A stretch of 64,000 nucleotides of DNA from Martinezella rhizogenes (GCF_007002745.1 NZ_SGNY01000001.1:496001-560000), one strand, 5' to 3'. Positions 17,977 through 26,812 are shown, numbered from the stretch's first letter. The notes: generated by a model not told the origin, from the letters alone. Numbers and translations are program-made.

Positions 17977-18524
17977 GCCTGCGCCTCCTTTGTCCGGTGG
18001 TAGTGCCGGCTGGCTTTTTGCCGGTTGCCGCACACCGCCATGTCGCACCAGATCCGGCTTCTGTTCTTGCTGCGATCGATGAAGAGCCAGCCGCAATTGC
18101 CGCAGATCCGCAGCCGTTCCCGTGTCTCCCGTGCAAGCAGCGACAGGGCGGAATGGGCGGTGGCGTTGCCGAGGCTTTCGGCCGCCGGAAAGGTGCGCAA
18201 GGCCGTGCCGCAGGCGAAAAGAAGGTCCGCCAGCCTGGCGTCATCACCGCCGGCACCCATGATCGACGAGCGAAAACAATCGTCGATCGCCTCTCGAAGT
18301 TTGAGAAGGATTGGCCGTTGCTCCGCTTCGGGTGCGTTGAGCGCGGGAAACCTGTCGCGCTCCGCGCCAAGCTGTGTCGATGCCTCGGCAAAAGTGGCGA
18401 TCTGTTCGGGCACTGCAAAACGGTCAACCGATTTTGCGACGTCCGAGCGCAGGATCACACTATTGGCGACATCAAGCGCCAATGCGCCGCCTGCGAAACG
18501 ATGAGCTGTCCAGCGAAAGGTCAT
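17973..18524 (-). CDS. CGNR zinc-finger / ABATE-domain transcriptional regulator
   Basis: A 183-residue protein. The N-terminal part (about 1-120) has the ABATE layout, with HRFAGGALALDVANSV near the start. The C-terminal CGNR zinc finger shows RICGNCGWLFIDRSKN, then the WCDMAVCGNR motif, giving four Cys ligands. The family is annotated as putative stress-induced regulators. The gene is divergent from a LivH-like permease across a 38-bp palindrome that covers the start region, suggesting control of both genes. ATG 18524 is used; a TTG at 18545 is in frame but falls inside the palindrome. The -10 placement suggests an mRNA with almost no leader. Confidence 0.85.
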   Translation of the reverse strand: MTFRWTAHRFAGGALALDVANSVILRSDVAKSVDRFAVPEQIATFAEASTQLGAERDRFPALNAPEAEQRPILLKLREAIDDCFRSSIMGAGGDDARLADLLFACGTALRTFPAAESLGNATAHSALSLLARETRERLRICGNCGWLFIDRSKNRSRIWCDMAVCGNRQKASRHYHRTKEAQA

Positions 18525-18530
18525 ACCGGA

Positions 18531-18568
18531 TATTATAACTGTCAAAACGTATTTTAACAGTTATAATA
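18531..18568. promoter_or_regulatory. Palindromic operator with mirrored -10 boxes
   Basis: Two 17-base arms (18531-18547 starting TATTATAACTGT, and 18552-18568 ending ACAGTTATAATA) pair at 16 of 17 positions around a 4-base centre. Each arm contains TATAAT in the direction of one flanking gene (plus strand 18562-18567, minus strand 18537-18532), so the dyad embeds both -10 boxes. It lies 6 bp before the CGNR gene start and 17 bp before the permease start. Binding by the CGNR protein is inferred from position. Confidence 0.6.
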
Positions 18569-18585
18569 ATAGTGGGAGGACGCGC

Positions 18586-19482
18586 ATGGCTTATTTCCTG
18601 CAACAATTGCTGAATGCCGTGCCGGTCGCAGCCCTCTATGCGGTTCTGGCCTTCGGTTATGCAATCGCCTTTTCGGTCACCAAACGTGCCGATGTCACCT
18701 ATGGTGCCATATTCGCCTTCGCCGGCCAGACCTGCCTGTTATTTGCCGATTTCGGCTGGAACCGGTTATGGCTGGTTCTGCCGGCCACACTGGCGCTTGG
18801 GGCGGGGGCAGGGCTGTTCGGCGGGTTGTGGGCTGCGGGTTTCGTCGGCAGGGCGGTGATGCGGCCGCTGGCGAAAGCCTCTCCCAATGCGGTGACGGTC
18901 GCCTCCATCGGCGTGCTTATTGCGCTTACCGAAAGTGCAAGGCTCGCCGCCGGCACAAGGCAATTGTGGCTGCCGCCACTTCTGTCGCAACCGGTGCGCT
19001 TCTGGAGCGATGGCGGCTTTGCCGTGACCCTGACGCCAATGCAGATGCTGAACACGGCAGCGTTTGGACTGCTCGTCCTCTCAGGATCCGTTTATCTCGG
19101 CCGTTCCGCTTTCGGCAGACGATGGAAAGCCGTATCGGATGATCCGCTTGCGGCATCGTTCTGCGGCGTAAATGCGGGCCGGGTATTCCTGCTATCCTAC
19201 TGCGCGGCAGGACTTGTCGCCGCCATTCCCGGTGTGCTGGCCACTTTTTATTACGGCACCATGGATTTTGGCGCCGGCCTCGTCTTCGGCCTCAAGATCG
19301 TGCTGATTTCGGCAGCGGGCGGTTATGCCAGCCCGCTTATCTGCGGTTTGGGGGCGGCGGCCGTCGGATTTGCGGAAACCCTGTGGGCCGGTTATGGCCC
19401 GGTCGTCTGGCGTGATGCGGCGGTGCTGGCGCTTCTGGTCGGCTGGTTGATTGTCATGCGCAGCAGGGCGGAGGCGCCTTGA
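18586..19482 (+). CDS. LivH-type branched-chain amino acid ABC permease, orphan
   Basis: A 298-residue integral membrane protein with about eight hydrophobic helices and the LivH-type layout: QQLLNAVPVAALYAVLAFGYAIAFS at the N-terminus and the cytoplasmic loop segment RRWKAVSDDPLAASFCGVN that contacts the ATPase. LivH proteins normally act with LivM, one or two ATPases and a periplasmic binding protein. None of these is nearby, so the gene either works with distant subunits or has another role. GGAGG lies 6 bases before the ATG. It is divergent from the CGNR regulator and shares its palindromic operator. Confidence 0.82.
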   Translation: MAYFLQQLLNAVPVAALYAVLAFGYAIAFSVTKRADVTYGAIFAFAGQTCLLFADFGWNRLWLVLPATLALGAGAGLFGGLWAAGFVGRAVMRPLAKASPNAVTVASIGVLIALTESARLAAGTRQLWLPPLLSQPVRFWSDGGFAVTLTPMQMLNTAAFGLLVLSGSVYLGRSAFGRRWKAVSDDPLAASFCGVNAGRVFLLSYCAAGLVAAIPGVLATFYYGTMDFGAGLVFGLKIVLISAAGGYASPLICGLGAAAVGFAETLWAGYGPVVWRDAAVLALLVGWLIVMRSRAEAP

Positions 19483-19483
19483 G

Positions 19484-19524
19484 GCATTTCCGAAAGCGGA
19501 CTGCGGTTCTCCGCCCGGAAATGC
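19484..19524. terminator. Bidirectional hairpin between livH-like and moaE
   Basis: GCATTTCCG (19484-19492) pairs with CGGAAATGC (19516-19524), and an inner GCGGA/TCCGC pair extends the stem. It starts 2 bp after the permease stop, between two convergent genes. No T-run is present, so efficiency is uncertain. Confidence 0.45.
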
Positions 19525-19540
19525 GGGAAAAGGCGATGAA

Positions 19541-20008
19541 TTACCGCCACTTGTCCTTCGCCGAATCGTCGGTCGTCTTGGCTGATACCCAGTCTCGCAC
19601 CGCTCCGTCCTTGCCATGTTCCTTTTTCCAGAACGGGGCGGAGGTCTTCAGATAGTCCATCACGAAATTTGCGCCGTCGAAGGCCGCCTGCCGATGGCTG
19701 GAAGCGGCAATGACGAGAACGATATTCTCGCCGGCAGCGATCTTGCCATGGCGGTGGATGGCGGTGAGGCCGAGAAGGTTGAAGCGTTCGATGGCGAGTT
19801 CGGCGATGCGGGTAATTTCGGCTTCAGCCATGCCTGGATAATGTTCAAGCTCCAGCGCTGCCAGTGTTCCGCCGTCGTCGCGGCAAAGCCCGGTGAAGGC
19901 GACGACCGCGCCGATGCTTTTGTCGCGTTGCGTCAGCCGCCTGGTTTCGTCCGCGGCATCGAAATCCTCACTTTGCACACGGATCGTAGGCTGCACGGCT
20001 TTCTGCAT
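19541..20008 (-). CDS. moaE: Molybdopterin synthase catalytic subunit MoaE
   Basis: A 155-residue MoaE protein, which with MoaD inserts two sulfur atoms into precursor Z to make molybdopterin. The sequence has GAVVAFTGLCRDDGG, LELEHYPGMAEAEI, HRHGKIAAGENIVLV and the PFWKKEHGKDG segment with the catalytic lysines. It starts 4 bp after moaD and shares its direction, forming pgsA-moaD-moaE. The C-terminal tail after the core is charged and slightly longer than in E. coli. Confidence 0.96.
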   Translation of the reverse strand: MQKAVQPTIRVQSEDFDAADETRRLTQRDKSIGAVVAFTGLCRDDGGTLAALELEHYPGMAEAEITRIAELAIERFNLLGLTAIHRHGKIAAGENIVLVIAASSHRQAAFDGANFVMDYLKTSAPFWKKEHGKDGAVRDWVSAKTTDDSAKDKWR

Positions 20009-20012
20009 CCGC

Positions 20013-20267
20013 TCATCCCCCGGTCATCGGCGGAAAGAGACCGATCTCGCGCGCGCCGACGATGCTTTCGTCATGCTCGACATGTTCCTGATTGACCGCA
20101 ACGCGGATCACATCTGGAAATTCGAAGGCCGCCTCGTAATTTTCGCCACGGGTTATGAGCCAGGCAATCAGCTCACCAGCCGTAGTGACGGAGGAGGGGA
20201 TGTCCAGCTCCTCCTCATCAGTGCCGATCTTCTCGCGCACCCAGGCGAAATAAACGATGCGTGTCAT
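20013..20267 (-). CDS. moaD: Molybdopterin synthase sulfur-carrier subunit MoaD
   Basis: An 84-residue ubiquitin-like protein that ends in Gly-Gly (FPPMTGG), where the thiocarboxylate is formed. The N-terminus TRIVYFAWVREKIG is characteristic. Its ATG overlaps the pgsA stop by one base (TGATG), and moaE follows after 4 bp, so the three genes are probably one transcript. Confidence 0.95.
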   Translation of the reverse strand: MTRIVYFAWVREKIGTDEEELDIPSSVTTAGELIAWLITRGENYEAAFEFPDVIRVAVNQEHVEHDESIVGAREIGLFPPMTGG

Positions 20268-20854
20268 CAGTCTTCGTCCACGATGTGCTTGAGGCCGGCC
20301 TTGAAGTAATCATAACCGGTATACATGGTGAGCGCAGCCGCAAGCCAGAGAAGCGTAATGCCCATCTCTGTCGTATAGGGCAGGACCTTGTCACCCGCCG
20401 GACCTGCCAGCAGGAAGGCAATGGCGACCATCTGGATCGTTGTCTTCCACTTGGCGATGCGGGTGACGGGAACACTGACCTTCAGCGCCGCCAGATATTC
20501 GCGCAGGCCGGAGACCAGAATTTCGCGGCAGAGAATGGTGATGGCGGCCCAGAGCGACCAGCCGGCGATGGTACCGTCCGCAGCCATCAGCAGCAGCACG
20601 GAGGCGACCAGCAGCTTGTCGGCGATCGGGTCCAGCATCCGGCCGATATTGGACGTCTGGTTCCAGATGCGGGCCAGATAACCGTCGAGGAAATCGGTTA
20701 GCGAAGCAATGATGAACAGCCAGAGCGCCGTCCAGCGCGCGAAATCCGAGCTTTCCAGCTTGCCCTCGATGAAGAAGCACAAAACGATGACAGGAACCGC
20801 CAGAATGCGGCCATAGGTCAGAAGATTGGGGATGCTGTATGCGCGCGAAGCCAT
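20267..20854 (-). CDS. pgsA: CDP-diacylglycerol-glycerol-3-phosphate 3-phosphatidyltransferase
   Basis: A 195-residue inner-membrane enzyme that makes phosphatidylglycerol phosphate, first step to phosphatidylglycerol and cardiolipin. It starts SIPNLLTYGRILAVPVIVL and carries the CDP-alcohol motif D-x2-D-G-x2-A-R-x8-G-x3-D-x3-D, seen as DFLDGYLARIW then GRMLDPIADK. Four hydrophobic helices are visible. A TTG at 20872 would add six residues; the ATG is preferred. It leads the pgsA-moaD-moaE run and follows uvrC after about 100 bp. Confidence 0.94.
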   Translation of the reverse strand: MASRAYSIPNLLTYGRILAVPVIVLCFFIEGKLESSDFARWTALWLFIIASLTDFLDGYLARIWNQTSNIGRMLDPIADKLLVASVLLLMAADGTIAGWSLWAAITILCREILVSGLREYLAALKVSVPVTRIAKWKTTIQMVAIAFLLAGPAGDKVLPYTTEMGITLLWLAAALTMYTGYDYFKAGLKHIVDED

Positions 20855-20957
20855 GGGAAACCTGTCAGTCAAAGATCAGCTGTCTTGATGCCGCCCCTGA
20901 CGCATAGGGTCAACATGTGATTATGTTTTTTTAGCAGTTCGCCACGACGGTTCGGTA

Positions 20958-23003
20958 TCAATCGCCGCCGCTCTCGTGGAAGTGATTGTAGATTTGCCGA
21001 GCCACCGCCTCGGAAATGCCGGTGACGGCCATCAGGTCGTTGAGGCCGGCACGCGAAACGGCCTTGGCAGTGCCGAAATGCTGCAGCAGCGACCGCTTGC
21101 GACCGGGGCCAATGCCTGAGATTTCATCCAGCGGATTGCGTATCATTTCCTTCTTGCGCCGCGCCCGGTGCGAGCCGATGGCGAAACGGTGGGCTTCATC
21201 CCGCATGCGCTGGATGAAATAGAGCACGGGATCGCGCGGCGGCAGGGAGAAATCGCTGCGTCCATCTGCGAAAAAGCGTTCGCGGCCGGCATCGCGGTCC
21301 ACACCCTTGGCAACGCCGATGGCGGTCACACAGTCACGAATGTCGAGTTCATCAAGGATGGCGCGCACCGCCGTCATCTGCCCCTGACCGCCATCGATCA
21401 GGATCACGTCCGGCCAGCTGGGGAAAGGCATGTCGGCCGCTTCCTCCGGTGTGGGTGTCTTGTCGCGGTCCGGCTTGCCCTCTTCCTTCAGCAGGCGTGA
21501 GAAACGGCGGGTCATCACCTCGCGCATCATGCCGAAGTCGTCACCCGGGGTGATGTCGGTCGATTTGATGTTGAACTTGCGATACTGGTTCTTCACGAAA
21601 CCTTCCGGCCCCGCCACCACCATGCCGCCCACGGCATTGGTGCCCATGATATGCGAGTTATCGTAGATCTCGATGCGGCGCGGCACATAGGGCAGGCTGA
21701 AGGTTTCTGCAAAACCTTTCAGAAGCCGTGCCTGCGAAGAGGTTTCCGCCAGCTTGCGGCCATGCGCCTCGCGGGCATTGGCAAGAACATGGTCAGTAAT
21801 GTCCTTCTTCTCGCCGCGCTGCGGCACGCTGATCGTGACCTTGTGGCCGGCTTTTTCGCCGAGTGCTGCGGCCAGCAACTCCTGTTCCTCGACGGTTTCG
21901 GACAGCAGGATCTGCTTCGGCACCGGCTTGTCGTCGTAAAACTGCGCAAGGAATGCGTTGAGGATTTCCGAGCCGGGCAGGGAAGGGTCCGCCTTCGGGA
22001 AATAGGCACGATTGCCCCAGTTCTGGCCGGTGCGGAAAAAGAACACCTGAATGCAGGAAATACCGCCTTCGTGGTGGATGGCGAAAACATCCGCTTCCTC
22101 GATGCCGGCCGGATTGATGCCCTGATGGCTCTGGACATGCGAAAGTGCGGCCAGCCGGTCGCGATAGACGGCGGCACGCTCGAAATCGAGATCCTCGGCC
22201 GCCTCGTTCATCTGCCGCGCAATGGCGGTCTTGACGCTCTGGCTTTTGCCGGACAGGAAATCCTTGGCTTCCTTGACGAGTTCCGCATACCCCTGATCGC
22301 TGATCTCATGCGTACAGGGGCCGGAACAGCGCTTGATCTGGTACAGAAGACAGGGACGCGTGCGGGTCTCGAAAACACTGTCGGTGCAGGTGCGGATCAA
22401 AAAGGCGCGTTGCAGCGAATTGATCGTGCGCCCCACTGCGCCGGCCGACGCAAAGGGTCCGAAATAATCGCCCTTGCGCGCCCGTGCACCCCGGTGCTTG
22501 AAAATCGCCGGGGCGCGATTGTCGGCGGTGATGAGAATATAGGGAAACGATTTGTCGTCACGCAGAAGCACGTTAAAGCGCGGCCGCAAGCGCTTGATGA
22601 GGTTGGCTTCCAACAGAAGCGCCTCTGTCTCCGTGCGGGTGGTGACGAATTCCATATGGGTGGTGAAACGCACCATCTGGGCGATGCGATTGGAATGCAC
22701 GCGGCCCTGGGCATAGTTGCCGACACGCTTCTTCAGCGAGCGCGCCTTGCCGACGTAAAGAACGTCGCCCGCTTCGTTGAACATGCGATAGACACCCGGC
22801 GAGTTGGGCAGGTGTTTGACGAATTCGCCGATGAGGTCCATGCCCTTCAGGCCGGATTCATTCTTCCAGCCCGCATTCCAGTCCATGCCCACGGCGTCGC
22901 GCGGAGCCTCCGCCACTTCTGTCGCGGCAAGGCTTGCATCGTCGTCTTCATCGTCGGTTTCATCGAAGAGAATACCGCCATCAGGCAGCTTCTTTCCGTT
23001 CAT
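20958..23003 (-). CDS. uvrC: Excinuclease ABC subunit C
   Basis: A 681-residue nucleotide-excision-repair nuclease that cuts on both sides of a UvrAB-marked lesion. A charged, acidic N-terminal extension of about 60 residues precedes the GIY-YIG domain (GVYRMF and [13 protein letters not shown]). A UVR motif lies in the middle ([17 protein letters not shown]), followed by the RNase H-like domain ([30 protein letters not shown]) and a tandem helix-hairpin-helix C-terminus ([17 protein letters not shown]). The start overlaps the stop of the SDR gene by 4 bp. The acidic extension is longer than in E. coli. Confidence 0.97.
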   Translation of the reverse strand: MNGKKLPDGGILFDETDDEDDDASLAATEVAEAPRDAVGMDWNAGWKNESGLKGMDLIGEFVKHLPNSPGVYRMFNEAGDVLYVGKARSLKKRVGNYAQGRVHSNRIAQMVRFTTHMEFVTTRTETEALLLEANLIKRLRPRFNVLLRDDKSFPYILITADNRAPAIFKHRGARARKGDYFGPFASAGAVGRTINSLQRAFLIRTCTDSVFETRTRPCLLYQIKRCSGPCTHEISDQGYAELVKEAKDFLSGKSQSVKTAIARQMNEAAEDLDFERAAVYRDRLAALSHVQSHQGINPAGIEEADVFAIHHEGGISCIQVFFFRTGQNWGNRAYFPKADPSLPGSEILNAFLAQFYDDKPVPKQILLSETVEEQELLAAALGEKAGHKVTISVPQRGEKKDITDHVLANAREAHGRKLAETSSQARLLKGFAETFSLPYVPRRIEIYDNSHIMGTNAVGGMVVAGPEGFVKNQYRKFNIKSTDITPGDDFGMMREVMTRRFSRLLKEEGKPDRDKTPTPEEAADMPFPSWPDVILIDGGQGQMTAVRAILDELDIRDCVTAIGVAKGVDRDAGRERFFADGRSDFSLPPRDPVLYFIQRMRDEAHRFAIGSHRARRKKEMIRNPLDEISGIGPGRKRSLLQHFGTAKAVSRAGLNDLMAVTGISEAVARQIYNHFHESGGD

Positions 23004-23788
23004 TCAGGTATCTCCGCCACGTCAGGGGTTTCCCAGCCAAGGTGCTGGCCGCCGTCGAGCGCGATCATTTGTCCGGTGACCGACGGCGTATCATAAAGAA
23101 AGCGAATCGTCCGCCCGAACTCATCCGGGGCAGGACCACGCTTTAATATAAGGCCGTCGATCTGCGCCTGAAAGTCCTCGGGCGCCTGTCTTTCGCTTTT
23201 GAAGGAAGGACCCGGCCCGATGGCGTTCACCCGCACACGCGGCGCAAAGCTCTGCGCCATCGTGCGTGTCGCAGTCCAGAGGGCGGATTTCGAAAGCGTA
23301 TAGGAATAGAAGCGGGGTGTGAGCGCCAGCACGCGCTGATCGATGATATTGACGATCAGACCGGATTTGTCCTTCGGCAATTGCTCGACAAAAGCAGCGG
23401 CGATGAGGGACGGTGCCCGCACATGCACGGAAAAATGTGCATCGAAGATCGTCGGATCGGGTTTGTCCGCACTGTCGTCCAGAAAAACCGAGGCATTATT
23501 GACGACGACGCCGATGGGGCCGAGGGCGGAAGCTGCCTGTTCGACAAGCGCCATGGTTGGCGCAGATTGTGTCAAATCCGCCTGAACGGCAACGGCCTTG
23601 CCACCGTTTTGCCTTATTTCGTTAGCGAATTCCTCGGCCTGCGCCATCGATTCATTGGCATGGACGGCAATCGCAAAGCCATGGGCGGCCATATCGGTGG
23701 CGATTGCCCGACCAAGCCTTCGGGCGGCTCCGGTTATCAAGACTGTCTTTTGTATATCTTCTTTCACGGCGGACCTGCATTTGCTCAT
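23000..23788 (-). CDS. Short-chain dehydrogenase/reductase
   Basis: A 262-residue classical SDR. The NAD(P)-binding motif is [12 protein letters not shown], the NNAS motif is present (VVNNASVF) and the catalytic YTLSK is intact; the usual active-site Ser position appears to be altered in the IVNIIDQRV strand. The ARR after TGA and the overall pattern resemble pteridine reductase/FolM-like SDRs, often NADPH-dependent. It overlaps uvrC by 4 bp and is first in the run toward pgsA. The ATG at 23788 gives a normal N-terminus; the ATG at 23818 would add 10 residues. Substrate unknown. Confidence 0.85.
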   Translation of the reverse strand: MSKCRSAVKEDIQKTVLITGAARRLGRAIATDMAAHGFAIAVHANESMAQAEEFANEIRQNGGKAVAVQADLTQSAPTMALVEQAASALGPIGVVVNNASVFLDDSADKPDPTIFDAHFSVHVRAPSLIAAAFVEQLPKDKSGLIVNIIDQRVLALTPRFYSYTLSKSALWTATRTMAQSFAPRVRVNAIGPGPSFKSERQAPEDFQAQIDGLILKRGPAPDEFGRTIRFLYDTPSVTGQMIALDGGQHLGWETPDVAEIPE

Positions 23789-24138
23789 ACATGCCCTATG
23801 TGCTGGATATAAATGCAAATCGCAAGCTGTCCATCAGCCCTAAAAGAATTGGGCGATTTTTTATTCGCAATGCAATTTTGATTTAATTTAAATATAACTA
23901 AGTTTAAAGCCGATCTATTGCTGATTAGGCTTCTGTTAGGGTTAATAAAACCCTTGTGGCAATTAGGCAACGTCTAATTCTAGTCACGTGTCTGCCCCAA
24001 ACAATTCACATTTTGGCTCTTTGATCTCCGCATTCTCCCATCAAGTTCAGTTTCCAGAGGGGCGATTAACCCGACGATTTTTACACCGCGTCTGAAAACA
24101 ATGTTTTGAGTGCAGAGCGGTCCTGAAAGGAGAATAGC
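23789..24138. other. Divergent AT-rich intergenic region upstream of the outer-membrane barrel gene
   Basis: About 350 bp between the SDR gene and the RopB-like gene, clearly AT-rich from 23840 to 23960. It must hold the promoter of the outer-membrane gene, probably with a long leader. A small dyad GGGTTAATAAAACCC near 23938 is the only structure noticed. No RNA gene or open frame could be supported. Confidence 0.45.
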
Positions 24139-24795
24139 ATGCGTATTTTCGTAGCAACCCTTATGGCTTCGACCATGGCCGCTGCCGGCTTTTCGGCTGC
24201 TCACGCCGCTGACGCCGTAAACGAAGTGCCCCAGGCGCCGGTGTCCTACGACCAGCCCGCACCGGTCAAGGATTGGTCCGGCGCTTACCTCGGTGGTACG
24301 GTCAACTATGACTGGGGCCGTTTCAGCTCCAGCAATGACGGCCGTGACGCCAAGGGCTTTGGTGGCGGCCTGTACGGTGGTTACAACATGCAGAGCGGCC
24401 AGATCGTTTACGGTGCGGAAGCAGACGTGAACCTGGGCGACGAGAAGGGCTCTGCCGGTACGGTTGCCGGTCGCGCCATCGAAGGCAAGCAGGGCGTCAA
24501 CGGCTCGCTGCGTGGCCGCGTTGGTTACGACATGAACCCGTTCCTGCTCTATGGTACGGCCGGTCTTGCTGTCTCCGACAACAAGGTTCGTGACGCGACC
24601 TCCAAGGACAGCGCCACCGCCCTCGGTTACACCGTTGGTGCCGGTGTTGAAGCCATGGTGACCGACAACATCACCGCCCGTCTGGAATATCGCTACAGCG
24701 ACTACCAGAAGAAGGACTACGGTCTCGACTCCGGCGCATTCTCGCGCGGTTTCGACGATCACTCCGTCAAGGCCGGTATCGGCGTCAAGTTCTGA
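24139..24795 (+). CDS. ropB: Outer-membrane beta-barrel protein, RopB/Omp25 family
   Basis: A 218-residue outer-membrane protein. The signal peptide ends near AAHAADAV, a short Pro-rich linker follows (APVSYDQPAPVKDWSG), then an eight-strand barrel in the Omp25/Omp31 style: GAYLGGTVNYDWG, GFGGGLYGGYNMQ, YGAEADVNLG, GRVGYDMNPFLLYGTAGLA, ARLEYRYSDY and the C-terminal KAGIGVKF ending in Phe for BAM insertion. The family includes rhizobial RopB and Brucella Omp25, abundant envelope proteins. AAGGAGA precedes the ATG and a strong terminator follows. The ropB symbol is a family-level guess. Confidence 0.88.
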   Translation: MRIFVATLMASTMAAAGFSAAHAADAVNEVPQAPVSYDQPAPVKDWSGAYLGGTVNYDWGRFSSSNDGRDAKGFGGGLYGGYNMQSGQIVYGAEADVNLGDEKGSAGTVAGRAIEGKQGVNGSLRGRVGYDMNPFLLYGTAGLAVSDNKVRDATSKDSATALGYTVGAGVEAMVTDNITARLEYRYSDYQKKDYGLDSGAFSRGFDDHSVKAGIGVKF

Positions 24796-24816
24796 TCCTT
24801 CACGGATCGGTCAAGG

Positions 24817-24846
24817 AAAAGCCGGGGCGCAAACCCCGGCTTTTTT
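24817..24846 (+). terminator. Intrinsic terminator of the RopB-like gene
   Basis: AAAAGCCGGGG and CCCCGGCTTTT form an 11-bp perfect stem around CGCAAA, followed by a T-run. It begins about 20 bp after the stop. Confidence 0.93.
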
Positions 24847-24910
24847 GTTTTTGTTCTTGTGGGTTGCCGAGAGCGCCCGGCGATCTGGCCGGGCACTGTT
24901 CCGCTTCGCC

Positions 24911-25507
24911 TCAGGCGGCTGCCTTCATTTCCGCATAGGCTTCGAAACGCTTGCCGAAAATCTCCGGCCATTGTGCCAGCGCATCGCGGCCTTCGGCCCA
25001 TTCACCGGCAAAACGCAGGTCGAGATAACCGATCATCGCTGCCAGCGCGAAATGGCCGCCATGCAGCTTCTTGCCGGTCTTGGGCAGGTTGGCGTTCAGA
25101 TGGTCGAGGCCCCGGACCACTTTTTTCCACTGCTTGTCGATCCACGGCTGATGGATCTTGTCCTCCGGGCGAAAACGGCGCTCGTAAACGATGGCCAGGA
25201 GACAATCCATGATGCCGTCGCAAAGCGCTTCCAGAATTTCCGCTTCCGTGCGCTTGCCGTCCTTTTTCGGGTAAAGCTTGCCGCCCGAAAGACGGTTGAG
25301 ATAATGCATGATCGCCACGCTGTCATAAACCGAGCCGCCGTCGTCCAGCAGCAGGACGGGGATCTTGCCGAGCGGATTATTCTCCATCAGCGTTGCGGGC
25401 TCGGCGCTGGCGTCGACGCGCACATCGGTAATCTCGATGCCGAGATGGCGGGCGGCCATGCGCACCTTGGCGGAATAGGGGGAGGCGGGTGAATAAAGCA
25501 GTTCCAT
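24911..25507 (-). CDS. Glutathione S-transferase family protein
   Basis: A 198-residue GST. The N-terminal thioredoxin-like domain starts ELLYSPASPYSAKVRMAA, with the Ser-Pro-Tyr-Ser active-site context, the cis-Pro loop IPVLLL and the DSVAIMHYLN segment that binds glutathione. The C-terminal helical domain carries YERRFRPEDKIHQPW, typical of the YfcF/YibF-like bacterial enzymes. It is convergent with the RopB-like gene and starts 22 bp before the end of the RNase T2 gene's neighbouring stop, with which it shares direction. Substrate unknown. Confidence 0.88.
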   Translation of the reverse strand: MELLYSPASPYSAKVRMAARHLGIEITDVRVDASAEPATLMENNPLGKIPVLLLDDGGSVYDSVAIMHYLNRLSGGKLYPKKDGKRTEAEILEALCDGIMDCLLAIVYERRFRPEDKIHQPWIDKQWKKVVRGLDHLNANLPKTGKKLHGGHFALAAMIGYLDLRFAGEWAEGRDALAQWPEIFGKRFEAYAEMKAAA

Positions 25508-25529
25508 GGTTGGGTCCTATGGGGTTGAA

Positions 25530-26297
25530 TTAGCGTATGGGGATGATTTCGGTGGAGCCGGCGCGGCAGCCTTTGCGGTCAAGCTCGGGGCAGTCGCGAA
25601 ATGTCATGTCCCTGTTGAGGCAGATGCGCACTTCTTCCAGGCGCTTTCCATCACAGCTGATCGAGATGCCGCGTTTCGACAGGCCGGGATTGGCGTCGGT
25701 GAAGGCGGTTTCGATGGCGTCGGCGGAAAGGGTGGCGGCTTGCGCGCCCGAGGCGATCTTGCCCGGCAGCGTTACGGCTTCAAATGCGGCCCGCGTCACT
25801 GAAAAATAATCTTTCTGCGACAGGCCGGAACAGGAGCCGTGTTTGCGCCACTGGTGGCCGATCAGACCCATGGAGGGCATGATATCGAACATGCTGCGGC
25901 CGAGCGCGTCCGGCACACGGTCCGGTTCGCCGCTTTTGCAGAATTCGGGATAGCCGTTTTCGTTTTGCGGCCAGAGCCCATGCACGACGAAACCGTAACG
26001 CCTGTCGCTGCCGCATTGCTGGCGATTGCCGGAACCTTCCGAACTGGCGCAGAATGCCGGCGACCAGGATAATGACAGCACGTAAAAATCAAAACCCGTG
26101 CCGCGAGGGGCGGGGTTGGTGCCTGCATGCTGTTGGGATGCATCGCGTCGAGGTGCGTCTGGATTTCCAGCGGGCTGTGATTGCGATTGTGTCTGGCGGT
26201 TCGAATTGGAGCTGGTGGGAACGGTTTGTTCCTGCGCAAACCACAGCGCGGCAAGCGACAGAATACCGAAAGCGATGAAACCGGCATAACGATTCAT
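25530..26297 (-). CDS. Exported ribonuclease T2 family protein with altered CAS II
   Basis: A 255-residue protein with an N-terminal signal/anchor helix (GFIAFGILSLAALWFAQ) and a low-complexity Gln/Asn/Pro linker to about residue 65. The RNase T2 domain follows: FYVLSLSWSPAFC, CAS I FVVHGLWPQ with the first catalytic His, and CAS II HQWRKHGSC. The usual CAS II is HEWxKHG; the catalytic Glu is Gln here, confirmed at codon level (CAG). Six or more Cys suggest disulfides. The family degrades RNA in the periplasm or outside; strength of activity here is uncertain. Located between a GST gene and hicB on the same strand. Confidence 0.88.
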   Translation of the reverse strand: MNRYAGFIAFGILSLAALWFAQEQTVPTSSNSNRQTQSQSQPAGNPDAPRRDASQQHAGTNPAPRGTGFDFYVLSLSWSPAFCASSEGSGNRQQCGSDRRYGFVVHGLWPQNENGYPEFCKSGEPDRVPDALGRSMFDIMPSMGLIGHQWRKHGSCSGLSQKDYFSVTRAAFEAVTLPGKIASGAQAATLSADAIETAFTDANPGLSKRGISISCDGKRLEEVRICLNRDMTFRDCPELDRKGCRAGSTEIIPIR

Positions 26298-26422
26298 TCC
26301 GTGCGCGCTCTCCGGAAAGTGGATGACCTCACATCGCCTGAAGGCGACAGAGCGGTCTTACATCAACTTGTGAACGGGGCAAATGTTGTTTCGTGTGAGC
26401 TGCCAATACTTCCCACAATCCC

Positions 26423-26812
26423 TCAGCCGCCCATCTGCGCAATACGTCGCGTCATCCAGTTGACGTAGCTGGTGCGCGTCATCTTGCGTCTGGTGGACTC
26501 CTTGTCAATGAAATCGAGAACGTCGGCGTCAAGCATCATGTTGGCACGCACGGGTTTTCCCGCAAGACGAATGAGTGGCACACTCGTCAACATGCTTCCC
26601 CCAGGCACGGATACCTCTTCGAGCGCGCTGGGTTCCGCCAGAGGCGCGTTGTCTCGCTCCATTTCAAGCGCGTAATCGCGCAGGGCTTCTTCGGCGTTGA
26701 TAATCGCTTCGTCTATGGTTTCACCCATGGCGACCACGCCGTCCATATCCGGAAAGACCACGCCATAAGCGCCTTTCTCTCCATCTATAAGTGCGGGATA
26801 TCTGACAGTCAT
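26423..26812 (-). CDS. hicB: HicB-family antitoxin with ribbon-helix-helix C-terminus
   Basis: A 129-residue antitoxin. The N-terminal HicB fold reads RYPALIDGEKGAYGVVFPDM then GVVAMGETIDEAIINAEEAL, a partial RNase H-like fold that covers HicA. The C-terminal 40 residues (RANMMLDADVLDFIDKEST and RTSYVNWMTRR) look like a ribbon-helix-helix DNA-binding domain, which would repress the operon. It follows hicA after 48 bp. ATG 26812 begins the family-like sequence; ATG 26839 would add nine residues without a ribosome binding site. Confidence 0.9.
   Translation of the reverse strand: MTVRYPALIDGEKGAYGVVFPDMDGVVAMGETIDEAIINAEEALRDYALEMERDNAPLAEPSALEEVSVPGGSMLTSVPLIRLAGKPVRANMMLDADVLDFIDKESTRRKMTRTSYVNWMTRRIAQMGG

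Noticed and set aside
18532-18545. TTGACA followed by TATAAT on the minus strand in front of the CGNR gene
   Set aside because: The hexamers are only two bases apart, too close for a sigma-70 promoter; the dyad reading is better.
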